From: RYN-230 sp963813975
Lineage (GTDB): Bacteria; Actinomycetota; Actinomycetes; Streptosporangiales; Streptosporangiaceae
Reading direction: 5' to 3'
Assembly: GCA_963813975.1 (NCBI GenBank)
Contig: CAWFAP010000006.1
Span: 806,001 to 870,000, forward strand
Length of the DNA stretch: 64,000 bases
Positions 35,038 through 44,149 of this stretch are shown here, piece by piece (position 1 is the first letter of the stretch; each line of letters begins with the position of its first letter). A program made the translations under genes and the position numbers. The notes under the pieces were generated by a model, which saw only the letters and a list, made by a program, of their open reading frames with translations, was not told the origin of the DNA and searched no databases.

Positions 35038-35544
35038 GTGAGCAGCGCCGGGCGGCCGGCCGCCGAGACCGTCGAGGCCGCCGGGCTGACCCTGGCCATC
35101 GCGGTGACCCGCTGGCACGCCGAGATCACCGACGCGCTGACCGACCGCGCCCTGGCCGCCGCCAAGGGCTGCGGCATTGACGACCCGCTGGTGATCCGGG
35201 TGCCCGGCGCGCTCGAGCTGCCCGTGGTCGCCGCCGAGCTGGCCCGCCACCATGACGCGGTAGCGTGCCTGGGCGCGGTGATCCGGGGTGGCACGCCGCA
35301 CTTCGAGTACGTCTGCGACGCGGTCACCTACGGGATCGCCCGGGTCGCGCTGGACGCGGGCAAGCCAGTTGGCAACGGGGTGCTGACCTGTGACACCCTG
35401 GAGCAGGCCCGCGATCGCAGCGGGCAGGATGGCAGCCGCGAGGACAAGGGATGGGAGGCGGTCGTGGCCGCGCTCGAGACCGCGCTCGTCCTGCGCTCCC
35501 TGCGCGGGGGACCGGCCTGCGGCGGGAACCAGCAGCGACATTGA
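35038..35544 (+). CDS. ribH: 6,7-dimethyl-8-ribityllumazine synthase
   Basis: 168 residues from GTG 35038, which has AGGAG upstream. AIAVTRWHAEITDAL is the substrate-binding N-terminal strand; RVPGALELPVVAAELA, GAVIRGGTPHFEYVCD and GNGVLTCDTLEQA are the phosphate and flavin-site blocks. The usual ALGVVIRG...YV(A/C) His is retained in the PHFEYV segment. An upstream in-frame extension to 34915 crosses the duplicated hairpins and is unlikely. It ends 54 bases before hisG. Confidence 0.94.
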   Translation: MSSAGRPAAETVEAAGLTLAIAVTRWHAEITDALTDRALAAAKGCGIDDPLVIRVPGALELPVVAAELARHHDAVACLGAVIRGGTPHFEYVCDAVTYGIARVALDAGKPVGNGVLTCDTLEQARDRSGQDGSREDKGWEAVVAALETALVLRSLRGGPACGGNQQRH

Positions 35545-35598
35545 CCGGGCGGCATGAGCAGCCCGGCCGGTTTTCGTTGCGGAAGAAAGGTTCTCACT

Positions 35599-36474
35599 GT
35601 GCTTTCCCTGGTCCTGCCCAAAGGCTCGCTGGAGCGTGCCACCCTCGACCTGTTCGACGCCGCGGACCTGACCGTCCGCCGGTCCTCTGACCGGGACTAC
35701 CACGCGTCCATCGATGACCCGCGGATCGACAAGGTGCGCTTCCTGCGCCCGCAGGAGATCCCGTCCTACATCGAGCGCGGCCTGTTCGACCTCGGCATCA
35801 CCGGCCGGGACTGGATCACGGAGACCGGCGCGGAGGTCGCGTCCCTGGGCGAGCTGCACTACTCCAAGGCCACGTCGCAGCCGATCCGGGTGGTCCTGGC
35901 CGTCCCGCAGAATTCGCCGTGGCAGTCCGTGACCGACCTGCCTGAAGGGGTCCGGATCTCGACCGAGCTGCCCGCGACGACCGCCCGGTACCTGGAGGCC
36001 AACGGGGTCAAGGCCATGGTCATCCCGTCCCACGGGGCCACCGAGGCCAAGGTGCCGGACATCGTGGACGCGATCGTCGACCTGACCGAGACCGGCTCGT
36101 CGTTGCGCCGCAACGGCCTGCGGATCCTCGACACGCTGCTGACCAGCTACACCGAGCTCATCGCGAACACCGACGCGTACGCGGACCCGGAGAAGCGGGC
36201 CGCGATGGATGACATCGCGCTGCTGCTCCGCGGCGCCATCCAGGCCCGCGGGCACGTCCTGCTCAAGCTCAACGTGGGCGCGGCCGAGCTGGAGGCGGTC
36301 ACGGCGATGCTGCCCGCGCTGTCCTCCCCGACCATCACCACGCTGGCCCGCGGCGGGATGAACGCCGTGGAGACGGTGGTGCCCAAGCGCGGGGTGAACA
36401 CGCTGATCCCGGCGCTGAAGGCGGCCGGGGCCCGGGACATCCTGGAAATCCCGATCTCCAAGATCGTCGAGTAG
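35599..36474 (+). CDS. hisG: ATP phosphoribosyltransferase, long form
   Basis: 291 residues from GTG 35599 (Shine-Dalgarno GAAAGG). LVLPKGSLERATLDLF at the N-terminus, DLGITGRDWITETG and the PRPP region RISTELPATTARYLE mark the catalytic domain. The last ~75 residues are the ACT-like histidine-feedback domain of HisG-long (LNVGAAELEAVTAMLPAL). First step of histidine synthesis. In other actinobacteria hisE usually sits just before hisG; here the 54-base gap to ribH leaves no room for it. Convergent with the ABC ATPase, 7 bases apart. Confidence 0.95.
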   Translation: MLSLVLPKGSLERATLDLFDAADLTVRRSSDRDYHASIDDPRIDKVRFLRPQEIPSYIERGLFDLGITGRDWITETGAEVASLGELHYSKATSQPIRVVLAVPQNSPWQSVTDLPEGVRISTELPATTARYLEANGVKAMVIPSHGATEAKVPDIVDAIVDLTETGSSLRRNGLRILDTLLTSYTELIANTDAYADPEKRAAMDDIALLLRGAIQARGHVLLKLNVGAAELEAVTAMLPALSSPTITTLARGGMNAVETVVPKRGVNTLIPALKAAGARDILEIPISKIVE

Positions 36475-36481
36475 GCGCCAG

Positions 36482-37657
36482 TCAGTCGCGGCGCTGCGGC
36501 CAGGCGATCACCGGGCCGCGGGCCCGGAGGGTGACCTTTGAGCCCGGGGACAGGGCCTGGCCGCCCAGCGTCCGCACGGTCAGCGGCGGGGCCTGCGGGT
36601 CCTGCTCCGGCTGCACCGTCACCACCGCGTCGTGCCCGTGATAGCCGTAGCCGGTGATCCGGCCGGTCAGGCCGCCGGTGGCGTCGCCCCCGGCCAGGCC
36701 CGGCTCAGGGGCGCCGGGCGCGCCGGCCGCGCCGGCCATCCCGGGGGTGCCCGGAATCAGCTCCATCTGCTCCGGCCGGATCAGCACCATGGCCGGCCGG
36801 TGCCCCGGCCTGTCACTGCCGTTCCGGGCCGTCCCCGCGCCCGTCCTGTCCCCGGCCGCGTCCGGCCCCGTCACCGGGTGCACGCCGAGGAGAGTCTGCA
36901 CGGACGAGCCGTTGAGGATACCCGGGATGAGGTTGGCCTCCCCGATGAAGCTGGCCATGTCCGCGTCCACCGGGCGGGAGTACAGCTCCTGCGGCGCGTC
37001 GCACTGGGCGATGCCGCCGTCGCGCAGCACCGCGACCCGGTCCGCGGTGGACAGCGCCTCGTCCTGGTCGTGGGTGACGAGGACGGTGGTGGTGCCCGAC
37101 TCTTTCAGCAGCTGCTGCACGTCGGCCCGCACGCTGGCCCGCAGGTGCGCGTCCAGGGACGCGAACGGCTCGTCCAGCAGGACGACCTCGGGCTCGATGG
37201 CGAGCGCCCGGGCCAGCGCGACCCGCTGCTGCTGCCCGCCGGAAAGCTGGTGCGGGTACCGCCGGTCCAGGCCGCCCAGCCCGACCGCCTCCAGCAGTTC
37301 CGCGCCGCGCTTGCCGCGCCGCTCCCGGCCCCATTTGCGGCGGCTCAGCCCGAACGCGACGTTCGCGGCCACGGTGAGGTGCGGGAACAAGCTGCCTTCC
37401 TGCGGCACGTAACCGATCCGCCGCCGTTCGGGGGGGAGGAACACGCCCGGCCCGTCGGCCACCGCGGAGCCGATGCGCACCGTGCCCGAGTCCGCATGCT
37501 CGAACCCGGCCAGCACCCGCAGCAGGGTGGTCTTGCCGCTGCCGGACGGGCCCAGGATCGCGGTCAGCGAGCCCGCGGGCACGTCCAGGTTGAGGCCGGT
37601 CAGCACCTGGTGAGCACCGAACCTCTTGTCCAGCCCGGCGACCGCCAGCTGGGTCAT
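36482..37657 (-). CDS. fbpC: Iron(III)-type ABC transporter ATP-binding protein
   Basis: 391 residues. Walker A GPSGSGKTTLL, Q-loop VPQEGSLFPHLTVAANVAFGL, signature LSGGQQQRVALARAL, Walker B VVLLDEPFASLD and the H-loop VLVTHDQDEAL are all intact in the first ~230 residues. The C-terminal TOBE-like domain carries a Gly/Ala-rich insertion. It drives import with the permease and binding protein of the same operon. Its ATG overlaps the permease stop by 4 bases. Confidence 0.92.
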   Translation of the reverse strand: MTQLAVAGLDKRFGAHQVLTGLNLDVPAGSLTAILGPSGSGKTTLLRVLAGFEHADSGTVRIGSAVADGPGVFLPPERRRIGYVPQEGSLFPHLTVAANVAFGLSRRKWGRERRGKRGAELLEAVGLGGLDRRYPHQLSGGQQQRVALARALAIEPEVVLLDEPFASLDAHLRASVRADVQQLLKESGTTTVLVTHDQDEALSTADRVAVLRDGGIAQCDAPQELYSRPVDADMASFIGEANLIPGILNGSSVQTLLGVHPVTGPDAAGDRTGAGTARNGSDRPGHRPAMVLIRPEQMELIPGTPGMAGAAGAPGAPEPGLAGGDATGGLTGRITGYGYHGHDAVVTVQPEQDPQAPPLTVRTLGGQALSPGSKVTLRARGPVIAWPQRRD

Positions 37658-39285
37658 GTCATCATCCTCGGGTCCGCGGCTCTGCGATCGAAGAACCGGC
37701 CGAGCACCCAGCTCGGGATGGCCGCCACGGCGATCATCACCAGGGCGAACGGGGCGGCCTGCCCGTAGGACAGGTTCGTCTCGTACACCCAGAACTGCGA
37801 GGCCAGGGTCTGCACGCCGGTCGGGATCAGGATAAGGGTCGCGGTGAGCTCGGTGATAACCGACAGGAAGACCAGGCAGAACGCGGCGACCAGGCCCGGC
37901 CCGGTCAGCCGCAGCGTGACCCGGAAGAGCACGGTGAGCCGGGGCTGGCCGAGCGACCGGGCCACCTCGTCCAGGGAGACCGGGGCGCGGGCCAGCGACG
38001 CCTTGACGCCGACCAGGGCGAGCGGGAAGAACATGATCGCGTAGGCCAGGATGAGCAGCGGCGCGGTCTGGTAGCCGAACCCGCCCAGGTAGTGCTCGGT
38101 GAAGTAGGACAGGGCCAGCGCGATGACCACGCCGGGCACGGCCAGCACCAGGTACGTGCTGCGCTCCAGGAAGCGGCGGGTCCCGCCAGGGTGCCGTACC
38201 GCGAGCAGCGCCACCGGCAGCGCCATCAGCGTGGCCAGGCTCGCGGACAGCAGCCCGTACAGCGCGGTGGTCAGCGCCGCCATCGGCATCGACACCCCGG
38301 TCAGCGAGTCCTGCCCGCGCGTGGCCATCCAGTAGATGGCGGAGCCGACCGGGACGCCGAGGGCCAGCCCGGTCAGCGCGATCAGGCCGGCCAGCGCCGG
38401 GATCCGGGCCCGGCCCAGCCGGTAGGGCGTGGACACCCGCTGGGCCAGCGCGCCGGACCGGCTGACCCGGCCGCGGCCGCGGAGTTTCCCCTCCGCCCCG
38501 AGCACGATCAGGCTGAGCAGCACCAGGACCAGGGCCAGGGCGCTGGCCGCGGGCAGGCTGAAGGCCACGTTGATCTCAGTGAAGATCGCGGTGGTGAAGG
38601 TCTGGTAGCCGACGATCTCGAAGGCCCCGTACTCGGCCAGCATCACCATCGCCACCAGCAGGCAGCCGCCCAGGATGGCTCCCCGGGCCTGGCCGAGGGT
38701 GATGCGGACGAACGTGCGCAGCCGCCCGGAACCCAGGCTGCGGGCGACCTCCTCCTGCCCGGGGTCCGCGCCGCGCAGGCTGGCCGCGACCGGCAGGTAG
38801 ACCAGCGGGTACACGGCCAGGGTCATGACGATGACCGCGCCGCGGAAGCCGTGGATCCAGGTCCACAGCGACGCCCAGCCGAAGCTGACCACGAAGTCCG
38901 GGATGGCCAGCGGCACGACGACCAGCACGGCCCAGATCTTCCGGCCCGGAACGTTGGTGCGCTCGACACACCACGCGGCCGCGGTGCCGATCACCGCGCA
39001 CAGGACGGTGACCGCCACGGTGAGCCGGACCGTGTTCCACAGCAGCTCCGCGGTGAGCGGGCGGAAGATCAGCCGCGCGTCCGCCGCCGCTCCGCTGCCG
39101 CTCGCCTCGACCAGCAGGAAGACGAGGGGCAGAGCCAGGACCGCCGCGATCAGCGTGGCTGAGGCGATCAGCGCCCGCGGGCGCCGCCCCCGGCGCGCCT
39201 TCTTTGCCGCAACGACAACCGGCCCGTCCGCGCCGGGTTGCCCCGGTCCCGGGCCATGGCGGTCCAGAACGGGGGACGATGTCAT
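37654..39285 (-). CDS. fbpB: Iron(III)-type ABC transporter permease, two-domain
   Basis: 543 residues with about 12 membrane segments in two homologous halves. Each half has a permease EAA-like loop (SLRGADPGQEEVARSLGSGRL and VSLDEVARSLGQPRL), the contact with the ATPase. This fused FbpB architecture is usual for Fbp/Sfu iron systems. The N-terminal ~30 residues are cytoplasmic and basic. It lies between the binding protein and ATPase genes. Confidence 0.92.
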   Translation of the reverse strand: MTSSPVLDRHGPGPGQPGADGPVVVAAKKARRGRRPRALIASATLIAAVLALPLVFLLVEASGSGAAADARLIFRPLTAELLWNTVRLTVAVTVLCAVIGTAAAWCVERTNVPGRKIWAVLVVVPLAIPDFVVSFGWASLWTWIHGFRGAVIVMTLAVYPLVYLPVAASLRGADPGQEEVARSLGSGRLRTFVRITLGQARGAILGGCLLVAMVMLAEYGAFEIVGYQTFTTAIFTEINVAFSLPAASALALVLVLLSLIVLGAEGKLRGRGRVSRSGALAQRVSTPYRLGRARIPALAGLIALTGLALGVPVGSAIYWMATRGQDSLTGVSMPMAALTTALYGLLSASLATLMALPVALLAVRHPGGTRRFLERSTYLVLAVPGVVIALALSYFTEHYLGGFGYQTAPLLILAYAIMFFPLALVGVKASLARAPVSLDEVARSLGQPRLTVLFRVTLRLTGPGLVAAFCLVFLSVITELTATLILIPTGVQTLASQFWVYETNLSYGQAAPFALVMIAVAAIPSWVLGRFFDRRAADPRMMT

Positions 39286-39343
39286 CGATATCCTCCAGGC
39301 CGGGGCCGTCCCGGGATCTCAGCCGGGCAGCGCCGTCCGGTCC

Positions 39344-40396
39344 TCACAGCAGGCCCGCCCGGCGGAGCAGGGCGATCGCCGCCGATCCGGTGCCGAGCTC
39401 GCCGAGCGTGATCGGGTTCGGCTGAAGCTGGCTGAACGGGGTTTCCGGGGCCGCGGTGGTCACGCCCGAGGCTATCGGGTACTCGTAGCTGAGTGAATGC
39501 CCGCCGATGATCTCCTGCGCGGGCTTGCTGACCAGGAAGGCCAGGAACCGCTGCGCGGCGGCCTGGTGGGTGCTGGACTTCAGCACCGCGGCGCCCGAGA
39601 CGTTCAGCACGTAGCCGGGGTCGCGCGGGGCGAAGAACGCGACCTTAGAGTGCGTGGCCCCGGAGCCGATCTCGGCCCGCAGCCGGTACCAGTAGTACTG
39701 GTTGATGATGCCCACCGCGGCAGTCCCGCGGTTGACGTCGCTGGTCACGGTCTCATTGTCCGGGTAGAGATGCCCGGCCGCGTTCGCCTTCACGGCGTTG
39801 AGCCATTTCTCGGTGGCGGCGGTGCCGTGCGCGTGCAGGACCGAGGTGACGATCGGCTGGAAGTCGGTTTCCCCGGCGGCCAGGGCGATCCTGCCCTTGT
39901 ACCTCGGGTCGGCGAGCTGCATGACCGAGGTGGGCAGCTGGCTTTTGCTGATCAGGCGGGGGTTGTAGATCAGCACGCTGACCCGGGCGGACACGCCCAC
40001 CCAGTCGCCCTGCGGGGAGTTGTACCGGGACGGGGTGGCCGCCAGCGTGCTGCTGCGCACCGTGGACAGCATGCCCTTGCCCTGAAGGAGCTCCAGCGGC
40101 GGGGTGTTCTCGGTGTAGAACACGTCGGCCGGGGAGCGCGCACCCTCGGTCACGATCTGGTCGGCCAGCGTGGCCTCGTCGTTGCTGCGCACGCTGACCT
40201 TGATCCCGGTCTGCTTCTGGAACGCGGCGACCAGTTTCTGGGTGGTCTGCAGGTGCTGGCCGCTGTACAGCGTGATGGAGCTGCCGCTGTCAGTGGACGC
40301 CGAGCCCGACAATGCTGAGCAGCCCGTCATCGTGGCGGCCACCAGGCCCGCCACGGCCAGAGTCATCCGGGGAGCGCGCCCCCATCGCCTTGCCAT
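39344..40396 (-). CDS. fbpA: Iron(III)-type ABC transporter substrate-binding lipoprotein
   Basis: 350 residues. A lipoprotein signal peptide (RMTLAVAGLVAATMTGC, lipobox Cys about 26) is followed by an FbpA-type periplasmic-binding fold: ITLYSGQHLQTTQKLVAAF, DVFYTENTPPLELL, and the tandem tyrosines in NQYYWYRL, the usual iron ligands. It would deliver ferric iron (or a small chelate) to FbpBC. A DtxR/IdeR box sits 79 bases upstream, so expression should rise in iron limitation. Confidence 0.93.
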   Translation of the reverse strand: MARRWGRAPRMTLAVAGLVAATMTGCSALSGSASTDSGSSITLYSGQHLQTTQKLVAAFQKQTGIKVSVRSNDEATLADQIVTEGARSPADVFYTENTPPLELLQGKGMLSTVRSSTLAATPSRYNSPQGDWVGVSARVSVLIYNPRLISKSQLPTSVMQLADPRYKGRIALAAGETDFQPIVTSVLHAHGTAATEKWLNAVKANAAGHLYPDNETVTSDVNRGTAAVGIINQYYWYRLRAEIGSGATHSKVAFFAPRDPGYVLNVSGAAVLKSSTHQAAAQRFLAFLVSKPAQEIIGGHSLSYEYPIASGVTTAAPETPFSQLQPNPITLGELGTGSAAIALLRRAGLL

Positions 40397-40474
40397 CTAC
40401 CAGTCGCCTTTCCTTGTCGCCGCCGGCGGCCCTGCCGTGGGGAGCGGGGATCGCCGCTGAACCGGGAACCGACG

Positions 40475-40493
40475 ATAGCTTAGGCTAACCTAA
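40475..40493. promoter_or_regulatory. IdeR/DtxR iron box
   Basis: The 19-mer ATAGCTTAGGCTAACCTAA matches the actinobacterial iron box TTAGGTTAGGCTAACCTAA at 17 of 19 positions; the right 14 bases are exact. It lies upstream of the minus-strand iron ABC operon. The divergent xdhC-like gene is 385 bases away and less likely to be controlled by it. Confidence 0.85.
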
Positions 40494-40500
40494 CTTGCTA

Positions 40501-40850
40501 GGCCGGGGTCCCGCCGGGGATGGTCTGGGCCGGTCAGGTCGCCTGAGTTTTCGTGGGCCCGGGGGTGGTGACCGGCCGGTCGTGCCCAGGGAGGGCAGGC
40601 GGTGCTCGCCGGGCCGGTTTCGCCGGGTCGGGCCCCGGTTGGCGGCCCCCGGGTGGGCCGCCGCCCTGGTTCCCGCCGGGAAGCGCCCAGGTCCGGGAGG
40701 CCGCCGGCATCGCCGTCGCCAGGACGCGCCAGGATCCCGGGCATGGCGCGGGCCGCTGGCGTGAACGTACCCTGAGGTCATGCCCCGGCGGTGCCGGCGT
40801 GGCGGTCCGCGTGCCCGCCGCCTGACCTGACGGCAGTGCCCGAGGCCGTA
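40501..40850. other. GC-rich intergenic stretch, no gene seen
   Basis: About 350 bases between the iron box and the xdhC-like gene. Short open frames on both strands are low-complexity Gly/Pro/Arg sequences without family features. I see no tRNA, clear terminator or riboswitch. Confidence 0.55.
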
Positions 40851-40878
40851 GTGACCAAACGTACCGAGGTGAAGCCGG

Positions 40879-41979
40879 TTGCGAGACATCCTGGACCCGA
40901 TCACGAAGTGGTGGGATACGGGCGAAGTGTTCGGCCTGGCCACGGTGGTGCGTACGTTCCGCAGCGCGCCCCGGGAGCCCGGCGCCGCGATGGCCGTGTC
41001 CGCGGACGGCGAGGTCACGGGCAGCGTGTCGGGCGGCTGCGTGGAAGGCGCCGTCTACGAGCTGGCCCAGGAGGTTTGCCAGACCGGGGAGCCGGTGCTG
41101 GCCACCTACGGGGTTAGCGACGACGACGCGTTCTCAGTCGGGCTGACCTGCGGCGGCATCCTGCATCTGCTGGTGGAGCCGGTCAGCCGCGACCTCTACC
41201 CGGACCTCGGGGACGTGTCGGCGGCCATCGCCGCCGGGGAGCCCGTCGCGGTGGCCAGCGTGATCGAGGGTCCCGGCCGCGTCGGCGCGCGCCGGGTGAT
41301 CTGGGCCGACGACAAGGTCAGCGGGACCCTGGGCAACGGTGACCGGCTCGACGCGGCCGTGGACGACGACGCGCGGGGGATGCTGGCCCAGGGCCTGACC
41401 GGCGTCCGCCGTTATGGCGCGGACGGCGAGCGGCTCGGTGACGACCTGGCCGTGTTCGTCCACTCGTTCGCGCCGCCGCCGCGGATGCTGGTGTTCGGCG
41501 CGATCGACTTCGCCGCGGCCGTGGCCCGGGCCGGGAAGTTCCTCGGCTACCAGGTGACCGTGTGCGACGCGCGGGGCATCTTCGCCACCCCGGCCCGGTT
41601 CCCCGAGGCCGACGAGGTGGTGGTCGAGTGGCCGCACCGCTTCCTGGCCCGGACCCCCGTGGACTCGCGCACGGTGATCTGCGTGCTGACCCACGATCCC
41701 AAGTTCGACGTGCCGGTGCTGGAGGTGGCGCTGCGCACCCCGGCCGCGTACATCGGCGCCATGGGCAGCCGCCGGACGCACGAGGACCGGCTCGCCCGGC
41801 TCCGCGAGGCCGGCCTGGGCGAGGAGGAACTGGCCCGGCTGCGCTCCCCGATCGGCCTGGATCTCGGGGCCCGGACGCCCGAGGAGACGGCGGTGTCCGT
41901 CGCCGCGGAGCTGATCCAGCTCCGATGGGGTGGCTCTGGCCAGCCGCTCACCTCGACCTCCGGGCGGATCCATCACTGA
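40879..41979 (+). CDS. XdhC/CoxF-family molybdoenzyme maturation protein
   Basis: 366 residues from TTG 40879 (GAGGTGA upstream). The N-terminal XdhC domain has SVSGGCVEGAVYELA and GLTCGGILHLLVEP with the two conserved cysteines. The C-terminal NAD-like Rossmann domain includes MLVFGAIDFAAAVA and YIGAMGSRRTHEDRL. XdhC-type proteins bind molybdenum cofactor, help sulfurate it and insert it into xanthine or CO dehydrogenase. The partner downstream is a MocA-type cytidylyltransferase, but no molybdoenzyme genes are in the window. Confidence 0.9.
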   Translation: MRDILDPITKWWDTGEVFGLATVVRTFRSAPREPGAAMAVSADGEVTGSVSGGCVEGAVYELAQEVCQTGEPVLATYGVSDDDAFSVGLTCGGILHLLVEPVSRDLYPDLGDVSAAIAAGEPVAVASVIEGPGRVGARRVIWADDKVSGTLGNGDRLDAAVDDDARGMLAQGLTGVRRYGADGERLGDDLAVFVHSFAPPPRMLVFGAIDFAAAVARAGKFLGYQVTVCDARGIFATPARFPEADEVVVEWPHRFLARTPVDSRTVICVLTHDPKFDVPVLEVALRTPAAYIGAMGSRRTHEDRLARLREAGLGEEELARLRSPIGLDLGARTPEETAVSVAAELIQLRWGGSGQPLTSTSGRIHH

Positions 41980-42667
41980 GCGGGCCGCCGGCGCCTCCCC
42001 GGCCGGGCCGTCCTCAGCCGGCCTGTTTCCGGCGGCGTCGTGGCCTGGCTCCTCCCTGGCCAGCTTGTCCCCGGCTGATCCTCCGCAGGATGGCCTGGTG
42101 GCCGGGGTGTTGCTGGCCGCAGGGTCGGGGTCCCGGCTCGGCCGCCCGAAGGCGCTGGTCGAGGTGGACGGGGTCCGGCTGGTGGACCGCGGTATCTGGC
42201 TGCTCCAGTCGGGCGGCGCGGCGCCGCTGGTCGTGGTGACCGGCGCCGCGCCGGTCAGCCTGCCCCCCGGCGTGATCTCCGTGTTCAACCCGGACTGGGC
42301 GAGCGGCATGGGATCCTCGCTGGCCGCCGGCCTGCGCGCGGTCCCGGACGGCTGCGCCGCGGCGGTGGTCGCCCTGGTGGACCAGCCACTGGTCGGTCCG
42401 GAGGCGGTCGCGCGGCTGATCTCCGCGTACGCCGCCGGCGCCCGGGTCGCCGTGGCCGCCTACGACGGCCAGCCCCGTAACCCGGTACTGGTCGCCCGCG
42501 AGCACTGGCCGGAGGTCATCGACCTGGCCGTAGGCGACGTGGGGGCCCGGCCGTTCCTGCGTGCGCACCAGGATCTGGTCACGCTGGTGGAGTGCGGGGA
42601 CACTGGCCGCCCCGACGACGTGGACACCGCCGACGACCTGGCCCGCCTCACTCCCGGAACCCCCTGA
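41930..42667 (+). CDS. MocA-type molybdenum cofactor nucleotidyltransferase
   Basis: Nucleotidyltransferase domain with VAGVLLAAGSGSRLGRPKALVEV (in parts) at the start, DQPLVGPEAVARLI in the middle and RPDDVDTADDLARL at the end, as in MocA (CTP:molybdopterin cytidylyltransferase) and related MobA-like proteins. The catalytic core begins near 42098. GTG 41930 is the longest plausible start but overlaps xdhC by 50 bases and adds a Pro/Ser/Ala tract; TTG 42065 or GTG 42098 are alternatives. It should attach CMP to the cofactor for an xanthine/CO-dehydrogenase-type enzyme. Confidence 0.85.
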   Translation: MALASRSPRPPGGSITERAAGASPAGPSSAGLFPAASWPGSSLASLSPADPPQDGLVAGVLLAAGSGSRLGRPKALVEVDGVRLVDRGIWLLQSGGAAPLVVVTGAAPVSLPPGVISVFNPDWASGMGSSLAAGLRAVPDGCAAAVVALVDQPLVGPEAVARLISAYAAGARVAVAAYDGQPRNPVLVAREHWPEVIDLAVGDVGARPFLRAHQDLVTLVECGDTGRPDDVDTADDLARLTPGTP

Positions 42668-42674
42668 CCCCGGG

Positions 42675-43671
42675 TCAGGCGGACATCACTTCAATCCCCC
42701 AGGAGTGGGTCACGCTGTCGCCCGGTTCGAGCATCAGCAGGTCCACACCGGAGTTGAAGGCGTTCGGCGGGCAGGTCATCGGCTCGATGGCCACGGCCTT
42801 GCGGCGGTGGGACGGGTCGAGCGTGTCACCGGTGAACACCTGCAGCCACTCGTAGCCCGGCCCGGCCCACAGTGCTACCTCGGTCCGGGCCGCGTCGGTC
42901 CCGGCCGCCTGGGTCCCGGCCGCCTGGGTCCCCGCGCTGCTGAGCCGGGCCCAGACGCGACCGTCGTCACCGCGGGCCAGGCCGGTCAGCGCGTGGTCAA
43001 GCTGGGTGTCGCCGATCGGCCGCGGTGTGCGGAAGTCGAACTCGGTGCCGGTCACGTCCTCGGGGGCACCGATCGGGATGCCCCGCTCGCCGGACGGCTG
43101 CCACAGCCCGGCGGGGAGCGAGAGGTCGCACTCGTCCACCGCGGCCGCCCCGGTGGTCAGGTAGGGATGCGACCCGGTCCCGTACGGGGCCGCGACCGAG
43201 CCCAGGTTGCGGGCGCTGATGCTGACCTGCAGCCCATGATCGGCGTCCAGCTGGTACGACGCGTCGAGTTCCAGTGCGAACGGGTACCCCTGGTGCCCGA
43301 GCAGCACGAGCCGGAGGGTGATCTCCTCGCCGCCCTCGGGCGGGGAGCCCGGACCTCGCGTCCAGGAGGCCCAGCGGGTCAGCCCGTGGATCGCGTTCAT
43401 GTTGGCCGGCTCGACTCAGGTCGAGCTGGTAGTGGCGGCCGTCGATAACGTAGTGGCCGCCGTCCACCCGGTTCGGCCAGGGGCAGAGCAGCTGGCCCGC
43501 GCCGCCCGGGGGCAGGACGTCCGGCTCGTATCCCACGATGACGGGCTGGCCCCGGTGCTCCAGCAACCGGAGGCCGGCGCCCAGCTCGGTGATGGTGGCC
43601 CGGTAGTCGCCCGCGGAGAGGTCATATTGCGTGCCGGTCCGCGGGACCTGCGCGCCGGTGATCGGAACCAT
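42675..43671 (-). pseudogene. Aldose 1-epimerase family protein, frameshifted
   Basis: The N-terminal part from ATG 43671 (YDLSAGDYRATITELGAGLRLLEHRGQPVIVGYE, seen in parts; CPWPNRVDGGHYVIDGRHYQLDLS) is a galactose-mutarotase-like fold. At 43413 one extra base shifts the frame. Removing it continues the protein as EPANMNAIHGLTRWASW, with HGLTRW the active-site histidine block, then TGSHPYLTTG and AIEPMTCPPNAFNSG to the stop at 42675. Both halves are well preserved, so this may be a recent mutation or a sequencing error. An in-frame start at 43728 is also possible. Confidence 0.75.
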
Positions 43672-43728
43672 GATCAGCTTCCCTGCGTATCGCCGGGCTC
43701 GTGGCATCCGGGGCGCTGGCATCCGCAC

Positions 43729-44149
43729 CAGGGGGGCATCGGCGGGCGGGTGGCGGTCGAGTGCCGGCGGGGCTGCTTGGGGAGCGGGGGACCGTCAGCC
43801 CCGCCGGCTCTTGAACCATAGCGGCCGGGGCCGCGCATGCGGGCGAAGTTCCTCAACCCCGGTGGTAGTGCGCTCACATGCACCTTCTCGTATCGATTGG
43901 TAATCACCCGGATACTGGCAGCGGCCAATGCCAGGCAGGCGGCTTGAGGGTACCCCACCCCCACGCGGGTCCGCTGGCCACCCGGGGGGCCGGCGTGGCC
44001 GGTGGGGCGCTGACGGTAATAGACCGGTAAGGACTTGCGCGATCCGCGGCGGCTGGCCGCCGGCGGCGCATGCAACCGCCCGGGCCAGCCGGGCCGAATC
44101 TCCCGGTAATGGCATACCCCGCAGCCCCCGCAGAGAGGATCGCCGGATC
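43729..44149. other. Upstream region of the crt operon
   Basis: About 420 bases between the epimerase and the crt operon with no supportable gene. A less GC-rich island at 43880-43915 contains the dyad GATTGGTAATC and probably marks promoter or operator DNA for crtE. Further right the sequence is GC-rich. I cannot assign a sigma class. Confidence 0.45.

Noticed and set aside
32818..36255. A 1145-codon open frame antisense to ribE, ribBA, ribH and hisG
   Set aside because: It is a shadow of four well-identified genes and crosses their junctions. No protein family features.
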